Positions 16,557-26,546 of a stretch of DNA of 51,036 bases are shown here, piece by piece. Location of the stretch: NCBI GenBank assembly GCA_020161335.1, contig JAIUOJ010000010.1:1-51036 (forward strand), in the 5' to 3' direction. The position numbers and the translations under genes were made by a program. The DNA comes from Pseudomonadota bacterium (GTDB lineage: Bacteria; Pseudomonadota; Gammaproteobacteria; Xanthomonadales; Xanthomonadaceae). The notes under the pieces were generated by a model that made no database searches, was not told the origin of the DNA, and saw only the letters and a program-made list of their open reading frames with translations. The first letter of the stretch is position 1. Each line of letters opens with the position of its first letter.

Positions 16557-17537
16557 TCAGCCGCCCAGCCGGTCCAGCACTTCGACCAGTTCCGGCGCGA
16601 GCGGCGCGTTGAGCACATAGGGCGACGCACCGCCGTCGAGCGCGAACTCCAGCGACGCGGCGTGCAGGAACAGCCGCTTCAGGCCGACCTGCTCGCGCAG
16701 CCGCCTGTTCACCGCCGGATCGCCGTACTTGTCGTCGCCGGCCACCGCATGGCCGATGTGCTGCGCATGCACGCGGATCTGGTGGGTACGGCCGGTCTCG
16801 ATCCGCACCTCGCAGTAGGACTGGCCACCGCGCCGCTCCAGCACCCGGAAGTGGCTCAGCGAGGCCTTGCCGGAGGGGTTCACCTGCACGTGCCGCTCGC
16901 CGCCCTGGCGCAGGCCGACATGCAGCGGCGCATCCACGCTCATCACCCCGTCGGGCATCCGCCCCGACAGCAGCGCCAGGTAGCGCTTGGCGATGCCCTT
17001 GGCCTGCACGGCCGGGTCCTCGCGCAGCAGCGCCTGCAGCTCGCGCAGGGCCGAACGCTTCTTCGCCAGCACCATCAACCCGGAGGTGTCGCGATCGAGC
17101 CGGTGCACCAGTTCCAGCTCCTGTCCCGGGCGCAGCGCGCGCAGGGTCTCGATCACGCCGAAGTTCACCCCGCTGCCGCCGTGGCTGGCCACGCCGGACG
17201 GCTTGTTGATCGCCAGCAGGCGCGCGTCCTCGAACACGATGCTGGCGGCCATCGCCTCCAGCAGGCCCCTGGCGGGCGCCCCTTTGTCTCCGGCTTCGGC
17301 GAGACGCACGGGCGGAATCCGCACCTGGTCGCCGGCCGCGAGTCGCGTCTCGGGCTTGGCCCGGCCACCGTTCACCCGCACCTGGCCGCTGCGCACGATC
17401 TTGTACACGATCGACTTCGGCGCGCCCTTCAACTGGCCCAGCAGGAAGTTGTCGAGCCGCTGCCCGGCGCGTTCGCCGTCCACCTGGACGATGCGGACGC
17501 CACCTGCGGGCGCGGGGTTGGACCCGGTGTCATTCAT
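16557..17537 (-). CDS. rluC: 23S rRNA pseudouridine synthase RluC-type
   Basis: 326 residues. An N-terminal S4 RNA-binding domain (about 26-75; GQRLDNFLLGQLKGAPKSIV) precedes the RluA-family catalytic domain with HRLDRDTSG at 145-153 (catalytic Asp148). Other motifs present are INKPSGVASHGG and the late RTHQIRVHAQHIGHAVAGDD. RluC makes pseudouridines 955, 2504 and 2580 in E. coli 23S rRNA. It is divergent from rne; the rluC/rne head-to-head pairing is widespread in gammaproteobacteria and supports the assignment. Confidence 0.93.
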   Translation of the reverse strand: MNDTGSNPAPAGGVRIVQVDGERAGQRLDNFLLGQLKGAPKSIVYKIVRSGQVRVNGGRAKPETRLAAGDQVRIPPVRLAEAGDKGAPARGLLEAMAASIVFEDARLLAINKPSGVASHGGSGVNFGVIETLRALRPGQELELVHRLDRDTSGLMVLAKKRSALRELQALLREDPAVQAKGIAKRYLALLSGRMPDGVMSVDAPLHVGLRQGGERHVQVNPSGKASLSHFRVLERRGGQSYCEVRIETGRTHQIRVHAQHIGHAVAGDDKYGDPAVNRRLREQVGLKRLFLHAASLEFALDGGASPYVLNAPLAPELVEVLDRLGG

Positions 17538-17560
17538 TGTCTGGGTTTATCTGTTACACT
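17533..17560 (+). promoter_or_regulatory. Possible rne promoter
   Basis: A -10-like TACACT (17555-17560) is preceded, with a 16-bp spacer, by a weak -35 (TTCATT). It lies in the only AT-rich stretch between rluC and rne and would give a leader of about 400 nt. Confidence 0.4.
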
Positions 17561-17970
17561 CGGCGGGCGAGATAAGGTGCTGATTTCGCTGGAAGATCAG
17601 GGGCCGAAAGCCCACCTTCCGCGAGATCCGGCCAGTGCGCGGCCACCGCCCTCGGGGCGGCCATGTTAGCGGCTGTACGGCAGTCCCGGACATCGCCCGA
17701 TGCCCAGGCATTGGTGCTGAACATGCCCCGCGTGGCGCGAGCGACGGCCCGAAAGGCCGGAACGAAGCTGCCGCCGGTCCCGTAACACCATTGATTTGAA
17801 GCGCTCCCGCGGTCCGCCGTGGTGTCGTAGCGCTGGAAACCCGGGATCGCCGCTGCGCTTGCGCGGCTGGCGGCCAACCGAAGCTCCAGGCGAAACGCCC
17901 CGGCGTTCCGTGCGCCTGCCCTCCGCGCCCCCACGGCGCGGAGGCAGCGAGTAGCGCGAGGAACGCAACC
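17561..17970 (+). ncRNA. Long structured 5' leader of rne
   Basis: About 410 nt with no credible ORF and many GC-rich stems. Examples are CCGCCC/GGGCGG-type pairing at 17647-17662, GGCC-cgaa-AGGCC near 17749-17758 and a CGCC..GGCG stem around 17850-17875. E. coli rne has a 361-nt leader whose hairpins let RNase E cleave its own mRNA and autoregulate; by position and length this leader is the expected counterpart. Sequence homology to the E. coli element was not established. Confidence 0.55.
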
Positions 17971-20900
17971 ATGAAGCGAATGCTCATCAATGCCACGCAG
18001 GCGGAAGAACTGCGTGTCGCCATCGTCGACGGCCAGTCCCTGTACGACATCGACATCGAACAGCCGTCCCGCGAACAGAAGAAGTCCAACATCTACAAGG
18101 GCCGCATCACCCGGCTCGAACCGTCGCTCGAGGCGGCCTTCGTCGAATACGGCGCCGACCGCCACGGCTTCCTGCCGCTGAAGGAAGTGTCCCGCGACTA
18201 CTTCCAGTCCGGCGCCGACCACCGCAGCGGCAACATCAAGGAACTCCTGCGCGAAGGCCAGGAAGTCGTGGTCCAGGTGGACAAGGAGGAGCGCGGCAAC
18301 AAGGGCGCCGCCCTGACCACGTTCATCTCGCTGGCCGGCCGCTACATGGTGCTGATGCCCAACTCGCCCACCGCCGGCGGCGTCTCGCGCCGGATCGAGG
18401 GCGACGACCGCGCCGAGCTGAAGAAGGCGATGGACGCGCTGCAGATCCCCGACGACATGGGGGTCATCATCCGCACCGCCGGCGTCGGCCGCGATGCCGA
18501 AGAGCTGCAGTGGGACCTCGACTACCTGCTGTCGATCTGGCGCGCGATCGCCGACGCCGCGCTCAGCAAGCCCTCGCCGTTCCTGATCTACCAGGAATCG
18601 CGCCTGATCACCCGCGCCCTGCGCGACTACATGCGCGCCGACATCGGCGAGATCCTGGTCGACACCCCGGAGATGTACGCCGAGGCCAAGGACTTCGTCG
18701 AGCAGGTGATGCCGCACAACCTGCGCAAGCTCAAGCACTACACCGACGACGTCCCGCTGTTCAACCGCTACCAGATCGAATCGCAGATCGAATCGGCCTA
18801 CGAGCGCACCGTGCGCCTGCCGTCCGGCGGCGCGCTGGTGATCGACCAGACCGAGGCGCTGACCGCGATCGACGTCAACTCCGCGCGCGCCACCAAGGGC
18901 GGCGACATCGAGACGACCGCGTTCAACACCAACCTCGAGGCCGCGGAGGAAGTCGCCCGCCAGATGCGCCTGCGCGACCTCGGCGGCCTGGTGGTGATCG
19001 ACTTCATCGACATGGACTCGGGCAAGCACCAGCGCGAGGTCGAGAACAAGCTGCAGAACGCGCTCAAGTACGACCGCGCGCGCGTGCAGCTGGGGCGCAT
19101 CTCCAAGTTCGGCCTGCTGGAAATGAGCCGCCAGCGCCTGCGCAACAGCCTCGGTGAATCCAGCCAGATCGTCTGCCCGCGCTGCGAAGGCCACGGCCGG
19201 ATGCGCAGCGTGGAATCGCTGAGCCTGTCGATCATCCGCGTCGCCGAAGAGCACGCGATGAAGGACAACACCGGCCAGGTGCTGGTGCAGGCGCCGGTGG
19301 AGATCGCCAACTTCCTGCTCAACGAGAAGCGCGGCGCGCTGGCCGAGATCGAGAAGCGCCACGAGGCGCCGATCGTGATCGTCGCCGACGAGCAGCTGCA
19401 CACGCCGCACTACGAGGTCACGCGCCTGCGCGAGAACGAACTCGGCGAGGAAAGCGCCCGTCCGAGCTACCAGCGCGGCACCCCGCGCAAGGTGGCGACG
19501 ATCAAGCTGAGCAAGGACAACCTCAACATCCCGCCGCCGGCGGTGACCAACGTGCGTCCGGCGCAGCCGGCGCCGATCCGCGAGCCGCAGCCCGAGCCCG
19601 TGGCGGTCGCGCCGGTCGCGGCGCCCGTGCCCGCTCCGGTGCCGCGCGCGGTCGCCGCCGCACCAGCGAGCGGCGGCCTGTTCGGTTGGGTCAAGCGCAT
19701 CTTCGTCGGCGAACCCGCCGCGCCCGTCGCCCCCGCGGCGAAGGCAACGCCGGAACCGCAGCGCAACGATCGCAATGCGCGCAACGGTTCGCGCCGCGAC
19801 CAGCGCAACAACGGCAAGTCCCAGGGCGGGCGCGACCCGCAGCCGCGCCGCGAGCGTGAGCCGTCCGCGCAGGGCCAGCAGGGCTCGCCGCAGAAGGAGC
19901 GCCAGGGCCAGCCGCGCGGCGGCCAGCAAACGGCCAAGCCGGCACAGCCGCAACCGGTGAAGAAGGCCGCGCAGCCGCAGAAGCAGGACAAGCCCGCGCA
20001 ACCGCAGAAGCCGCAGCCCGGTGCCGTCGAGCCGATCGAGCAGGCGGGCGTCGCGCCGATGCTGGACGCCGTCCCCGCGGAGGCCAACCGGCCCGTCGTG
20101 GCCCCGGCCACGGAGCCGGTGCGCGTCGAAGCTCCGACCGCCGAGCTGGCACAGGTCGAGGCTGCGGCCATCCCGCCGCAGCCCGCGAACGGCGACGACC
20201 CGGAGGCCGCCGGCGACGCCGCGGGCCAGGAAGGCAACGGCCGCCGTCGGCGTGGACGCCGCGGTGGTCGCCGTCGCCGTCGTGGCGCCGGCGAAGCCGC
20301 GGCACTCGCGGCGGATGGCGTGGGCGAGGACCTGCTGGACGACGACGCCGACGATGCCGATGAAGGCGCCGACACCCGCGCTGCGGTCCCGTTCGCGCAG
20401 CGAAGCCAGCCCGAGTTCGACTTCGACGAGCCCGGCCAGCCGGCCCTCGCTGCTGCGCCGCCGTCCGCACCCGCCGTGGCCGCACCGGTGATCGCCACGG
20501 TCGCGGCCGCCTCGCGCGAAACGTTTGCGCAGGTCGAGGCGCAGGCCAGTCCCGCCCAGGACACGCCGTCCCCGGCCGCCGAGGCCGCGCAGGCCATCGT
20601 CGCGGAGGTTGCGGCCGTGGAGCTTGCGCCCGTGGCGGATCCCGTCGTGCCGCCCGCACCCGCCCTCGCGCCGTCCGTCTTCGCCGAGTCCCCGCCCGCT
20701 TCCCGGGTGGCGAAGGTCGAAGACGCGGCAGCGGCCCCAGCGGTCATCGAGGACGACGCGACTGACGTGCAGGCGGCCGACGTCGCCATCGCCAGGGCTG
20801 ACCCGTCCGCAGCCATTGAAGCCGCGGCCCTGGCACCGTCGTTCGATGCCACGCCGGGGCTGTTCGACCTGCCCGAGCTTGCCCAGGTCGACGCCGTGGT

Positions 20901-21012
20901 CGAAAAGGCCTCGCCCGCCACCGAAGCCGCCGATGCACTGGCCTCCGCGAACAGCGAAGAGACGCCCGACGCCGACGACCGCGAAGACGGCGCCGCCTCG
21001 CGCAGCGCCTGA
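17971..21012 (+). CDS. rne: Ribonuclease E
   Basis: 1,013 residues. The catalytic half is textbook. It begins [21 protein letters not shown], contains the S1 domain (about 35-120), the Mg-binding acids Asp301 ([12 protein letters not shown]) and Asp344 ([10 protein letters not shown]), and the zinc-link Cys402/Cys405 (CPRCEGHG). These match E. coli D303, D346, C404 and C407 within two residues. From ~520 on the protein is an unstructured scaffold: a Pro/Ala part, a short segment [14 protein letters not shown] that may be the membrane-targeting amphipathic helix, and two Arg-rich RNA-binding patches (around [15 protein letters not shown] and [18 protein letters not shown]). A long Ala/Val/Pro/Asp/Glu tail follows. 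It processes rRNA, tRNA and mRNA at the membrane. Confidence 0.97.
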   Translation: MKRMLINATQAEELRVAIVDGQSLYDIDIEQPSREQKKSNIYKGRITRLEPSLEAAFVEYGADRHGFLPLKEVSRDYFQSGADHRSGNIKELLREGQEVVVQVDKEERGNKGAALTTFISLAGRYMVLMPNSPTAGGVSRRIEGDDRAELKKAMDALQIPDDMGVIIRTAGVGRDAEELQWDLDYLLSIWRAIADAALSKPSPFLIYQESRLITRALRDYMRADIGEILVDTPEMYAEAKDFVEQVMPHNLRKLKHYTDDVPLFNRYQIESQIESAYERTVRLPSGGALVIDQTEALTAIDVNSARATKGGDIETTAFNTNLEAAEEVARQMRLRDLGGLVVIDFIDMDSGKHQREVENKLQNALKYDRARVQLGRISKFGLLEMSRQRLRNSLGESSQIVCPRCEGHGRMRSVESLSLSIIRVAEEHAMKDNTGQVLVQAPVEIANFLLNEKRGALAEIEKRHEAPIVIVADEQLHTPHYEVTRLRENELGEESARPSYQRGTPRKVATIKLSKDNLNIPPPAVTNVRPAQPAPIREPQPEPVAVAPVAAPVPAPVPRAVAAAPASGGLFGWVKRIFVGEPAAPVAPAAKATPEPQRNDRNARNGSRRDQRNNGKSQGGRDPQPRREREPSAQGQQGSPQKERQGQPRGGQQTAKPAQPQPVKKAAQPQKQDKPAQPQKPQPGAVEPIEQAGVAPMLDAVPAEANRPVVAPATEPVRVEAPTAELAQVEAAAIPPQPANGDDPEAAGDAAGQEGNGRRRRGRRGGRRRRRGAGEAAALAADGVGEDLLDDDADDADEGADTRAAVPFAQRSQPEFDFDEPGQPALAAAPPSAPAVAAPVIATVAAASRETFAQVEAQASPAQDTPSPAAEAAQAIVAEVAAVELAPVADPVVPPAPALAPSVFAESPPASRVAKVEDAAAAPAVIEDDATDVQAADVAIARADPSAAIEAAALAPSFDATPGLFDLPELAQVDAVVEKASPATEAADALASANSEETPDADDREDGAASRSA

Positions 21013-21023
21013 TCCAGGCGCGC

Positions 21024-21087
21024 GCCCTCCCGCAAGGGAGGGCCGCCGCCTGTTCGCCCGCCACGGACACCCGCAGGCCGGGTGTCC
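21024..21087. terminator. Two strong hairpins between convergent rne and the response regulator
   Basis: GCCCTCCC-gcaa-GGGAGGGC (21024-21043, 8-bp stem with a GNRA loop) and GGACACCCG-caggc-CGGGTGTCC (21065-21087, 9-bp stem) lie between convergent genes. Neither has a T tract, so termination is likely but not certain. Confidence 0.5.
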
Positions 21088-21143
21088 GCCAGGCCCATCG
21101 ACGCTCCGCGCCCGCGCACTCGACGCACGCGGTAGGCGGCTGC

Positions 21144-21788
21144 CTAGAGCGCCTGCGAAGGATCCACCAGGCCGTACTGGCTGGCCAGCCGCGCCAGCGC
21201 GATGTTGTCCTCGATCTGCAGCTTCGTGAACAACCGCGACTTGTGCGTGTTCACTGTCTTCGCGCTGAGGCTGAGCTTCTTCGCGATCTCCTCCTGGCGC
21301 AACCCCTGCACCAGCAGCATCGCGATCTCGAGTTCGCGCGGCGACAGTTCGTCGAACGGTGTGCCGTCCCCGCCCAGCCCCGACAGGGCCAGCTTCTGCG
21401 CAATGCTGCTCGCCAGGTAGCGCTTGCCGCGCGCGACGTCGCGCACCGCGCGCAGCAGCTCGGTGGAATCGCCACCCTTGCCGACGTAACCGGCGGCGCC
21501 AGCCTCGATCAGCTTGCGCGGCATCGGCCCGTCCTCGAGCACCGACACCACGATCACCTTCGCGTGCCCGCCCTTGACGATGCGCTCGGTCACCTCGAGG
21601 CCACTCACGCCCGGCAGGTGCAGGTCGCACAGCACCACGTCCGGCTTGAGCTTGCGGATCAACGGCAGCGCGGCCTCGCCGCTTTCGGCCTCGCCGACCA
21701 CTTCCACATCGGGCTCGCCCGACAGGATCATGCGCATCCCTGCGCGGACCAGCGCATGGTCGTCGACCATGAACACCCGGATCGCCAT
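21144..21788 (-). CDS. NarL/FixJ-type response regulator, GacA/UvrY-like
   Basis: 214 residues. The receiver domain has the acid pocket DD9-10, phospho-acceptor Asp55 (VVLCDLHLPGVSG) and the late Lys (AGYVGKGG). The LuxR-type HTH at the C-terminus reads LSPRELEIAMLLVQGLRQEEIAKKL...KTVNTHKSRLF. The sequence is of the GacA/UvrY kind, which activates small RNAs that titrate CsrA/RsmA in many gammaproteobacteria. The start at 21788 is preceded by a G-rich Shine-Dalgarno region; the frame upstream lacks receiver similarity. No sensor kinase is adjacent, as is usual for GacA. Confidence 0.85.
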   Translation of the reverse strand: MAIRVFMVDDHALVRAGMRMILSGEPDVEVVGEAESGEAALPLIRKLKPDVVLCDLHLPGVSGLEVTERIVKGGHAKVIVVSVLEDGPMPRKLIEAGAAGYVGKGGDSTELLRAVRDVARGKRYLASSIAQKLALSGLGGDGTPFDELSPRELEIAMLLVQGLRQEEIAKKLSLSAKTVNTHKSRLFTKLQIEDNIALARLASQYGLVDPSQAL

Positions 21789-21920
21789 CCCTGTGTCCCC
21801 CTCTCGATTCGCAGCGGCCCCTGGCATTCGAGGCTAGGCGATGCGCGGGGCGTGTGCAAGACGCCCTGACGCGCGGGTGGATCGTGCACACTGCGCCGAA
21901 CCCGACCGCCCGGATCCGAC

Positions 21921-22826
21921 ATGCCTGCCCTTCGCCGCCCCTGCGCCGCCCTGCTGCTGTCCTGCCTGCTGCTGCCGCTGCTGGCGATGGCCGAGCAACC
22001 GGCCAACGCGCCCGCGGGCGACGCCCTCCGCGCGACGGCGGAGACATGGCAGGCCGACGTCGCCGCGATGACCGCCGCCGGCGACAGCGCCGCGCGCCGC
22101 GCTGTTCTGCGCCAGCGCCTCGACGCGCGCGCGCTGCCGAGCCTGGAAACCGCTTTCAGCAACGAAGACCTGCACGGCCGCAACCTGCTGGCCACGGTGT
22201 CGGGTGCGCCCGGCGCGCCGCTGCTGCTGATTGGCGCCCACCTGGACAAGGTGGATGCCGGCCTCGGTGCCACCGACAACGCGTCGGGTTCGGCGACGGT
22301 GCTGGAACTGGCGCGGCGCTTCCAGCAGCGGCCGCTGGCGCGGCATCGCGTCGCCGTCGCGTTCTGGGACCTCGAGGAAAAAGGCCTGCTCGGCGCGCGC
22401 GCCTACGTCGCCGACGGCGGCGAGAAGCCGGCGCTGTACGTCAACTTCGACGTATTCGGCTGGGGCGACACGCTGTGGATGATGGTGCCCGATGCGGCGC
22501 ACCCGTTGCGTGCGGCCAGCGATGCGGCCGCGCGCGAAACCGGCATCGCCCTCTCCGCCGGCGACAAGTACCCGCCGACCGACCACCTCGCCTTCCTCAA
22601 GGCCGGCTGGCCGGCGGTGTCGTACTCGCTGGTGGGCGGCGACGAGATTCCCTTGATCCTGCAGGTGTTCGCGCAGCAGACGCCGGAACGGATGCCGAAG
22701 GTGATGCGCGTGATCCACAGCGACGCCGACACCCTGGACGAAGTGGATGCCACCGCAGTGTCGCGCGGCATCGATGCGGTCGAAGCCGCGCTGCGCCGCT
22801 GGGACGCGACGGTGCCGACGCCATGA
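21921..22826 (+). CDS. Secreted M28-family zinc peptidase
   Basis: 301 residues with an N-terminal signal peptide (ALLLSCLLLPLLAMA). Zinc ligands are visible in order: GAHLDKVD (His, with Asp nearby), GATDNASGSA (bridging Asp), FWDLEEKGLLG (catalytic and ligand Glu), VNFDVFGWGD (Asp), and a last His in either YPPTDHLAFLKAG or VIHSDADTLDEV. This matches aminopeptidase or glutaminyl-cyclase-like M28 enzymes in the periplasm or secreted. It overlaps arsC by 4 bp, so the two are co-translated, though the reason for the pairing is unclear. Confidence 0.88.
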   Translation: MPALRRPCAALLLSCLLLPLLAMAEQPANAPAGDALRATAETWQADVAAMTAAGDSAARRAVLRQRLDARALPSLETAFSNEDLHGRNLLATVSGAPGAPLLLIGAHLDKVDAGLGATDNASGSATVLELARRFQQRPLARHRVAVAFWDLEEKGLLGARAYVADGGEKPALYVNFDVFGWGDTLWMMVPDAAHPLRAASDAAARETGIALSAGDKYPPTDHLAFLKAGWPAVSYSLVGGDEIPLILQVFAQQTPERMPKVMRVIHSDADTLDEVDATAVSRGIDAVEAALRRWDATVPTP

Positions 22827-23200
22827 CCATCGGCAACGGCAACGGCGACGACGCGATCGTCATTTACCACAACCCCGCGTGCGGCACCTCGCGCGGCGCG
22901 CTCGCCCTGCTGCGCGAGCGCGGCATCGAGCCGCGGATCATCGAGTACCTGCACGCCACGCCCGACCGCGCCACGCTGGCGGCGCTGGCCGCGGCGAGCG
23001 GCGTCGGCGTGCGCGGCATCGTGCGAGCCAAGGAAGCCCTCTTCACCGAACTCGGGCTGGACGGCGCCGGCGACGACACGCTGCTCGACGCGATGCTCGC
23101 GCACCCGATCCTGATCAACCGGCCAATCGTGCGCACCCCACTCGGCGTGCGCTTGTGCCGGCCCTCGGATACCGTGCTGGACCTGCTGCCGCCGGGCTGA
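22823..23200 (+). CDS. arsC: ArsC-family arsenate reductase (glutaredoxin-type)
   Basis: 125 residues. The active-site loop HNPACGTSR places the redox Cys at 20, and RPIVRTPLGVRLCRPS holds the arsenate-binding arginines. It fits the E. coli plasmid ArsC/Spx fold, although it is somewhat short. The reaction would be glutathione/glutaredoxin-dependent reduction of arsenate. No arsenic pump gene is nearby, so a YffB-like role in another thiol process cannot be excluded. Confidence 0.8.
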   Translation: MTIGNGNGDDAIVIYHNPACGTSRGALALLRERGIEPRIIEYLHATPDRATLAALAAASGVGVRGIVRAKEALFTELGLDGAGDDTLLDAMLAHPILINRPIVRTPLGVRLCRPSDTVLDLLPPG

Positions 23201-23283
23201 GCCGTGGCGGCGCACAGGCCGGCGACGCAGGGCCGCGCCATCCATGCGAGGATGCGCGCCACCCCCACCCTGCAGACCCTGCC

Positions 23284-23814
23284 ATGCCTGCGCACGACAC
23301 CCGCGAGATCGACGAGATCAAGCGCATCTTCCTGACCCGCCTGGATACGCTCGACCACATCCTTTCCGTTGGCGAACGCCACCTGCCCGACATGGACGCG
23401 GCCATGCACGAACGGCTCGCGCCGGACATGCTCCCGCTCGGCACCCAGGTCGCGTTGGTGTGCAACCGGCCGCGCGGGTTCGCGCAGTGGTGCGCAGGCC
23501 AGCCGATCGTGGACCTCGACCCCGCGGTCGGCACGCTGGCGCTGGCACGCAGCCTCATCCAGCAGACGAAAGCACTGGTCGTCACCGTCGACGTGACCGA
23601 CGCGCGACTCGATGACACCAAGCGCACCGGCGTCGGACCGGGCCGGTATTGCGAAACTTCGGCACGGCTGTACGTCAGCGACTACCTGGTGCCGAACTTC
23701 TACTTCCACATCTCCATCGCGTACGCGATCCTGCGCCGGCTCGGCGTCCCGATCGGCAAGGCCGACTACATGGCGTTCCTGGCACCGCTGGTGCGCAAGG
23801 TGAATGACGACTGA
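23284..23814 (+). CDS. DUF1993 domain protein
   Basis: 176 residues, mainly helical. It has the N-terminal TLDHILSVGERHL and a C-terminal block VPNFYFHISIAYAILRRLGVPIGKADYM, which is the usual conserved end of DUF1993 proteins, a DinB-like four-helix family. No function is established. The ATG at 23284 starts the family-like region. It follows arsC after 83 bp on the same strand. Confidence 0.8.
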   Translation: MPAHDTREIDEIKRIFLTRLDTLDHILSVGERHLPDMDAAMHERLAPDMLPLGTQVALVCNRPRGFAQWCAGQPIVDLDPAVGTLALARSLIQQTKALVVTVDVTDARLDDTKRTGVGPGRYCETSARLYVSDYLVPNFYFHISIAYAILRRLGVPIGKADYMAFLAPLVRKVNDD

Positions 23815-23917
23815 TGCACGGCACCGTGTCGGGCCACGCGGACAGGACATGCGATCAGCGGTGGACGGGCCTGGATGCCGGCTGCCCGGCCGGTGTCCTC
23901 GCGATTGAGCCCGGGCT

Positions 23918-24691
23918 TCAGGCGCGCCTGTCCCAGGCCTCCGCCTGCTCCTTGCGCACCATCGACTCGGCCGCGGCGGGGCGCACCGTGCGGTAAGGCG
24001 GGTTGCTGGCCTCGATCACCTCGATGATCGCCTCGATCATCTCTGTCGGATCGTGCTGGTGGACCAGCTCACGGACCGGCCAGTGCGGCACCACGCGGTC
24101 TGCCTGGTCCCACCACTGGTCCATGCTCTCCATGCCGGTGTCGTTGAACCCGGTGCGGTAAGCGCCGGGGTTGACGGTCACCACCTCGACGCCATGCGGC
24201 TTCAGCTCCTCGTGCATCGCCGAACAGATGGCTTCGACGGCGTGCTTGGAGGCCGCGTAGGCGCCATCGAACGGCACCTTGACCAACCCGGCGACCGACG
24301 AAGTCCACACGATGCGGCCACTGCCCCGCTTCACCATGCGACGCGCAAAGCCCTGCGCCAGTTCCAGCGCCGCGAACACGTTGGTCTCGAACACCGAACG
24401 GAACACCGACATCGGAATCTCGACCATCGGGCCTGATTCCATGATGCCCGCGTTGTTGTGCAGCACATCGATCTCCAGCTCGAGCGCCTTGGCGCGATCG
24501 ATCCCGTCGAGCACGTCCAGCTTGACCACCTGCATCTCGACGTCTTCGGCCTTGCAGGCATTGCGCAGCTCCCACACCTGCGGCCAGATCTGGCAACCGG
24601 CGACGACGCGATGGCCGCGCCTGGCCAGGCCAAGCGCCACGCCGCGTCCGAAGCCAGTGGCGGCGCCCGTCACGAGGATCGTCTTTCCCAT
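23918..24691 (-). CDS. Short-chain dehydrogenase/reductase (SDR)
   Basis: 257 residues with the classical SDR set: TGAATGFGRG cofactor loop, NNAGIMESG, a Ser in VWTSSVAGLVKV, and the catalytic YAASKHA. It then has PGAYRTGF, as in many family members. NADP(H) preference is suggested by the basic residues after strand 2 but is not certain. Substrate unknown. It is the last gene of the hchA-luxR-SDR operon, 22 bp after luxR. Confidence 0.92.
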   Translation of the reverse strand: MGKTILVTGAATGFGRGVALGLARRGHRVVAGCQIWPQVWELRNACKAEDVEMQVVKLDVLDGIDRAKALELEIDVLHNNAGIMESGPMVEIPMSVFRSVFETNVFAALELAQGFARRMVKRGSGRIVWTSSVAGLVKVPFDGAYAASKHAVEAICSAMHEELKPHGVEVVTVNPGAYRTGFNDTGMESMDQWWDQADRVVPHWPVRELVHQHDPTEMIEAIIEVIEASNPPYRTVRPAAAESMVRKEQAEAWDRRA

Positions 24692-24713
24692 GTCGTGTCT
24701 CCCGGTTTGATGG

Positions 24714-25436
24714 TCAGACGGCGATGTCGCCGTTCCGGATGGCCACCCGCACCGCCTGCGCCGTGGTCGCGACGCCCAGGCGTTTCCTGATGCGTCGCAG
24801 GTGGTTCTCGATGGTGCGCTCCGACAGGCCGAGGATCGCCGCGATCTCGACCTGTCGCCGGCCCGCGGCAGTCCACGCCAGCACTTCCCGCTCGCGGTCC
24901 GTCAGGGCCCCGGCGACCGGCCCGTCCGGGGCTTCGAGCAGCCTGCGTGCCGCATGGAACGCAGCCTCGCCGACCAGCTTCAACGCCAGCCGCGCCCGCG
25001 GCGATGCATCGATGTGCATCCCCCCGAGGCTGACCGCACCCTCCAGCCCGAGCGGACCGAACACGGGCACCTGCAAACCATGCAGTCCGCTTCCGCGCGG
25101 CGCCTGCACGACCCGGTACATGCCGCCGTCGACCTCCTCGGTCTTCGTCCAGAAGAACGGCTCCCGCGCCTCGAGCACGTGATGCGTCATCGGGCATCGT
25201 CGGACGTAGGTGTCGGCGTCGACCGCGACGCCGGCACCCAGCCACGCGCCCTCGACCCAGTAGATGCGATCCACCGCCTCTTCCTGCGCCGGCGAGGTCG
25301 AAAACAGCACGAAGCGGTCGTAGCCCAGCGCTCCGGCGAAGTGCCGCACTTCATCCTGGATCGTGGCCATGCCGTGCGCGCCATCGATGGCGAGCACGGC
25401 GCGGAACGCGGCATCGGCGGCAAGCACCACCGTCAT
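24714..25436 (-). CDS. LuxR-family regulator with autoinducer-binding-type domain (LuxR solo)
   Basis: 240 residues. The N-terminal domain resembles acyl-homoserine-lactone binding domains ([49 protein letters not shown]). The usual DP pair is replaced by CP. The C-terminal HTH reads [43 protein letters not shown]. There is no luxI synthase nearby, so it is a LuxR 'solo', sensing a signal made by others or a different ligand. Start and hchA stop overlap by 4 bp. Confidence 0.88.
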   Translation of the reverse strand: MTVVLAADAAFRAVLAIDGAHGMATIQDEVRHFAGALGYDRFVLFSTSPAQEEAVDRIYWVEGAWLGAGVAVDADTYVRRCPMTHHVLEAREPFFWTKTEEVDGGMYRVVQAPRGSGLHGLQVPVFGPLGLEGAVSLGGMHIDASPRARLALKLVGEAAFHAARRLLEAPDGPVAGALTDREREVLAWTAAGRRQVEIAAILGLSERTIENHLRRIRKRLGVATTAQAVRVAIRNGDIAV

Positions 25437-26284
25437 CCCGAGGCTTCAGCCTCGAGCAGGGCTTCCGCCGCGAGCTTGCCGAGGGCATTGCCGGCCAGTG
25501 GGCTGTCCCCCGTGATCAGCTTGCGGTCCCGGTGGACGGCGCCGGAGATGTCGTCGTTCAGTATCTCGAATCCGATCGACTTGAGCCTTTCGCCGAACTT
25601 CCATGTCAAATGGCCAGGCATGTAACCGATGTCCGGCGTCGTTGCATCCAGCGCATCCGGGAACGCGCAGATCCTGTAGCCGCGGTAGATGTCGCTGTCG
25701 CCGACGGCGAGGAAGGCCGCAGGTCCGTGGCAGAGCGAGATCAGGAACCGGTCGTTCGCCGACACCCACTTCAGCACGACGCCGACATCGCTGCTTTCCG
25801 GCAGACCGATGAGCGCGCCGTGGCCGCCGGGAATGAACACGGCGGCATAGTCGTCGAGCCCCTGTTCGATGACATCCGACAGCTTCATGGGCTGCTTGAA
25901 GCGCGGCGCATACCTGTCGAAGAACCCCTTCACCGCCTCGTCGGCGGAGGGCATGGCCCAGAACTCGAACTTGACGGGGTTGCCGGACACCGTGGCGACG
26001 TCGAACGCGAAGCCGGCGCTGTCCAGGTGGTACATCGGCAGCAAGGTTTCGACGGGATGGTTGCCCGTCGAGAAAAAGCGGCCGTTGTCGGTGAGGAGGT
26101 AACGTTCGTCCGCGCCGATCATCAGGATCCGCTTCGGCCCGCCGTAGCGATTCGGGTAGTCGGCGCCGGCGAGGTCCGACTTCGGCGACGTGAACTGGCT
26201 GAGCGAATACGGTGAGGGGAAGAACGCGTTGTCTTCGGCGGGATCGGGCTGCGGGTCCTTGCTGGGAACAGTACTGTCGCGCAT
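25433..26284 (-). CDS. hchA: Hsp31-type DJ-1/PfpI protein (protein/nucleotide deglycase, glyoxalase III)
   Basis: 283 residues, the same length as E. coli HchA. The nucleophile elbow SLCHGPAAF puts the catalytic Cys at 185, the same number as in E. coli. The N-terminal [17 protein letters not shown] and [23 protein letters not shown] are near-verbatim family phrases. The enzyme removes methylglyoxal/glyoxal or repairs glycated molecules (the exact reaction is disputed) and also holds unfolded proteins. The start at 26284 gives the family length; an open frame extends 40 codons upstream without similarity. Confidence 0.95.
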   Translation of the reverse strand: MRDSTVPSKDPQPDPAEDNAFFPSPYSLSQFTSPKSDLAGADYPNRYGGPKRILMIGADERYLLTDNGRFFSTGNHPVETLLPMYHLDSAGFAFDVATVSGNPVKFEFWAMPSADEAVKGFFDRYAPRFKQPMKLSDVIEQGLDDYAAVFIPGGHGALIGLPESSDVGVVLKWVSANDRFLISLCHGPAAFLAVGDSDIYRGYRICAFPDALDATTPDIGYMPGHLTWKFGERLKSIGFEILNDDISGAVHRDRKLITGDSPLAGNALGKLAAEALLEAEASG

Positions 26285-26417
26285 GCGCTGGCTCGTGGGG
26301 AGTGAGGGGATGCCCGCCACACTACGCCCGCCGGGCGTGTCCCGGGTAGGAGGGTTTTCCCCCAATCGGGGGCGGGCCGGCGAGTTCGATGTGGGGGCCA
26401 TCACCTGCGCGCGAGTG

Positions 26418-26507
26418 TGGCGGAGAGAGTGGGATTCGAACCCACGGAAGGTTTGACCCTTCGCCGGTTTTCAAGACCGGTGCCTTAAACCGCTCGGCCA
26501 TCTCTCC
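26418..26507 (-). tRNA. tRNA-Ser (anticodon UGA)
   Basis: Read on the minus strand, GGAGAGA pairs with TCTCTCC in the acceptor stem. The discriminator base is G and CCA is encoded. The anticodon arm is CCGGT-CTTGAAA-ACCGG (anticodon TGA). A long variable arm (GAAGG...CCTTC) and GTGGGTTCGAATCCCAC T-arm identify a class II serine tRNA of 90 nt. Confidence 0.97.
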
Positions 26508-26546
26508 GAATTGCGTCGTGCGTCCCGCACAGCGCTTGAGCGCTGT

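Noticed and set aside
17554..22047. 1,497-codon open frame on the minus strand opposite rne
   Set aside because: Shadow of rne and the response-regulator region; low-complexity Arg/Gly/Val translation without motifs.
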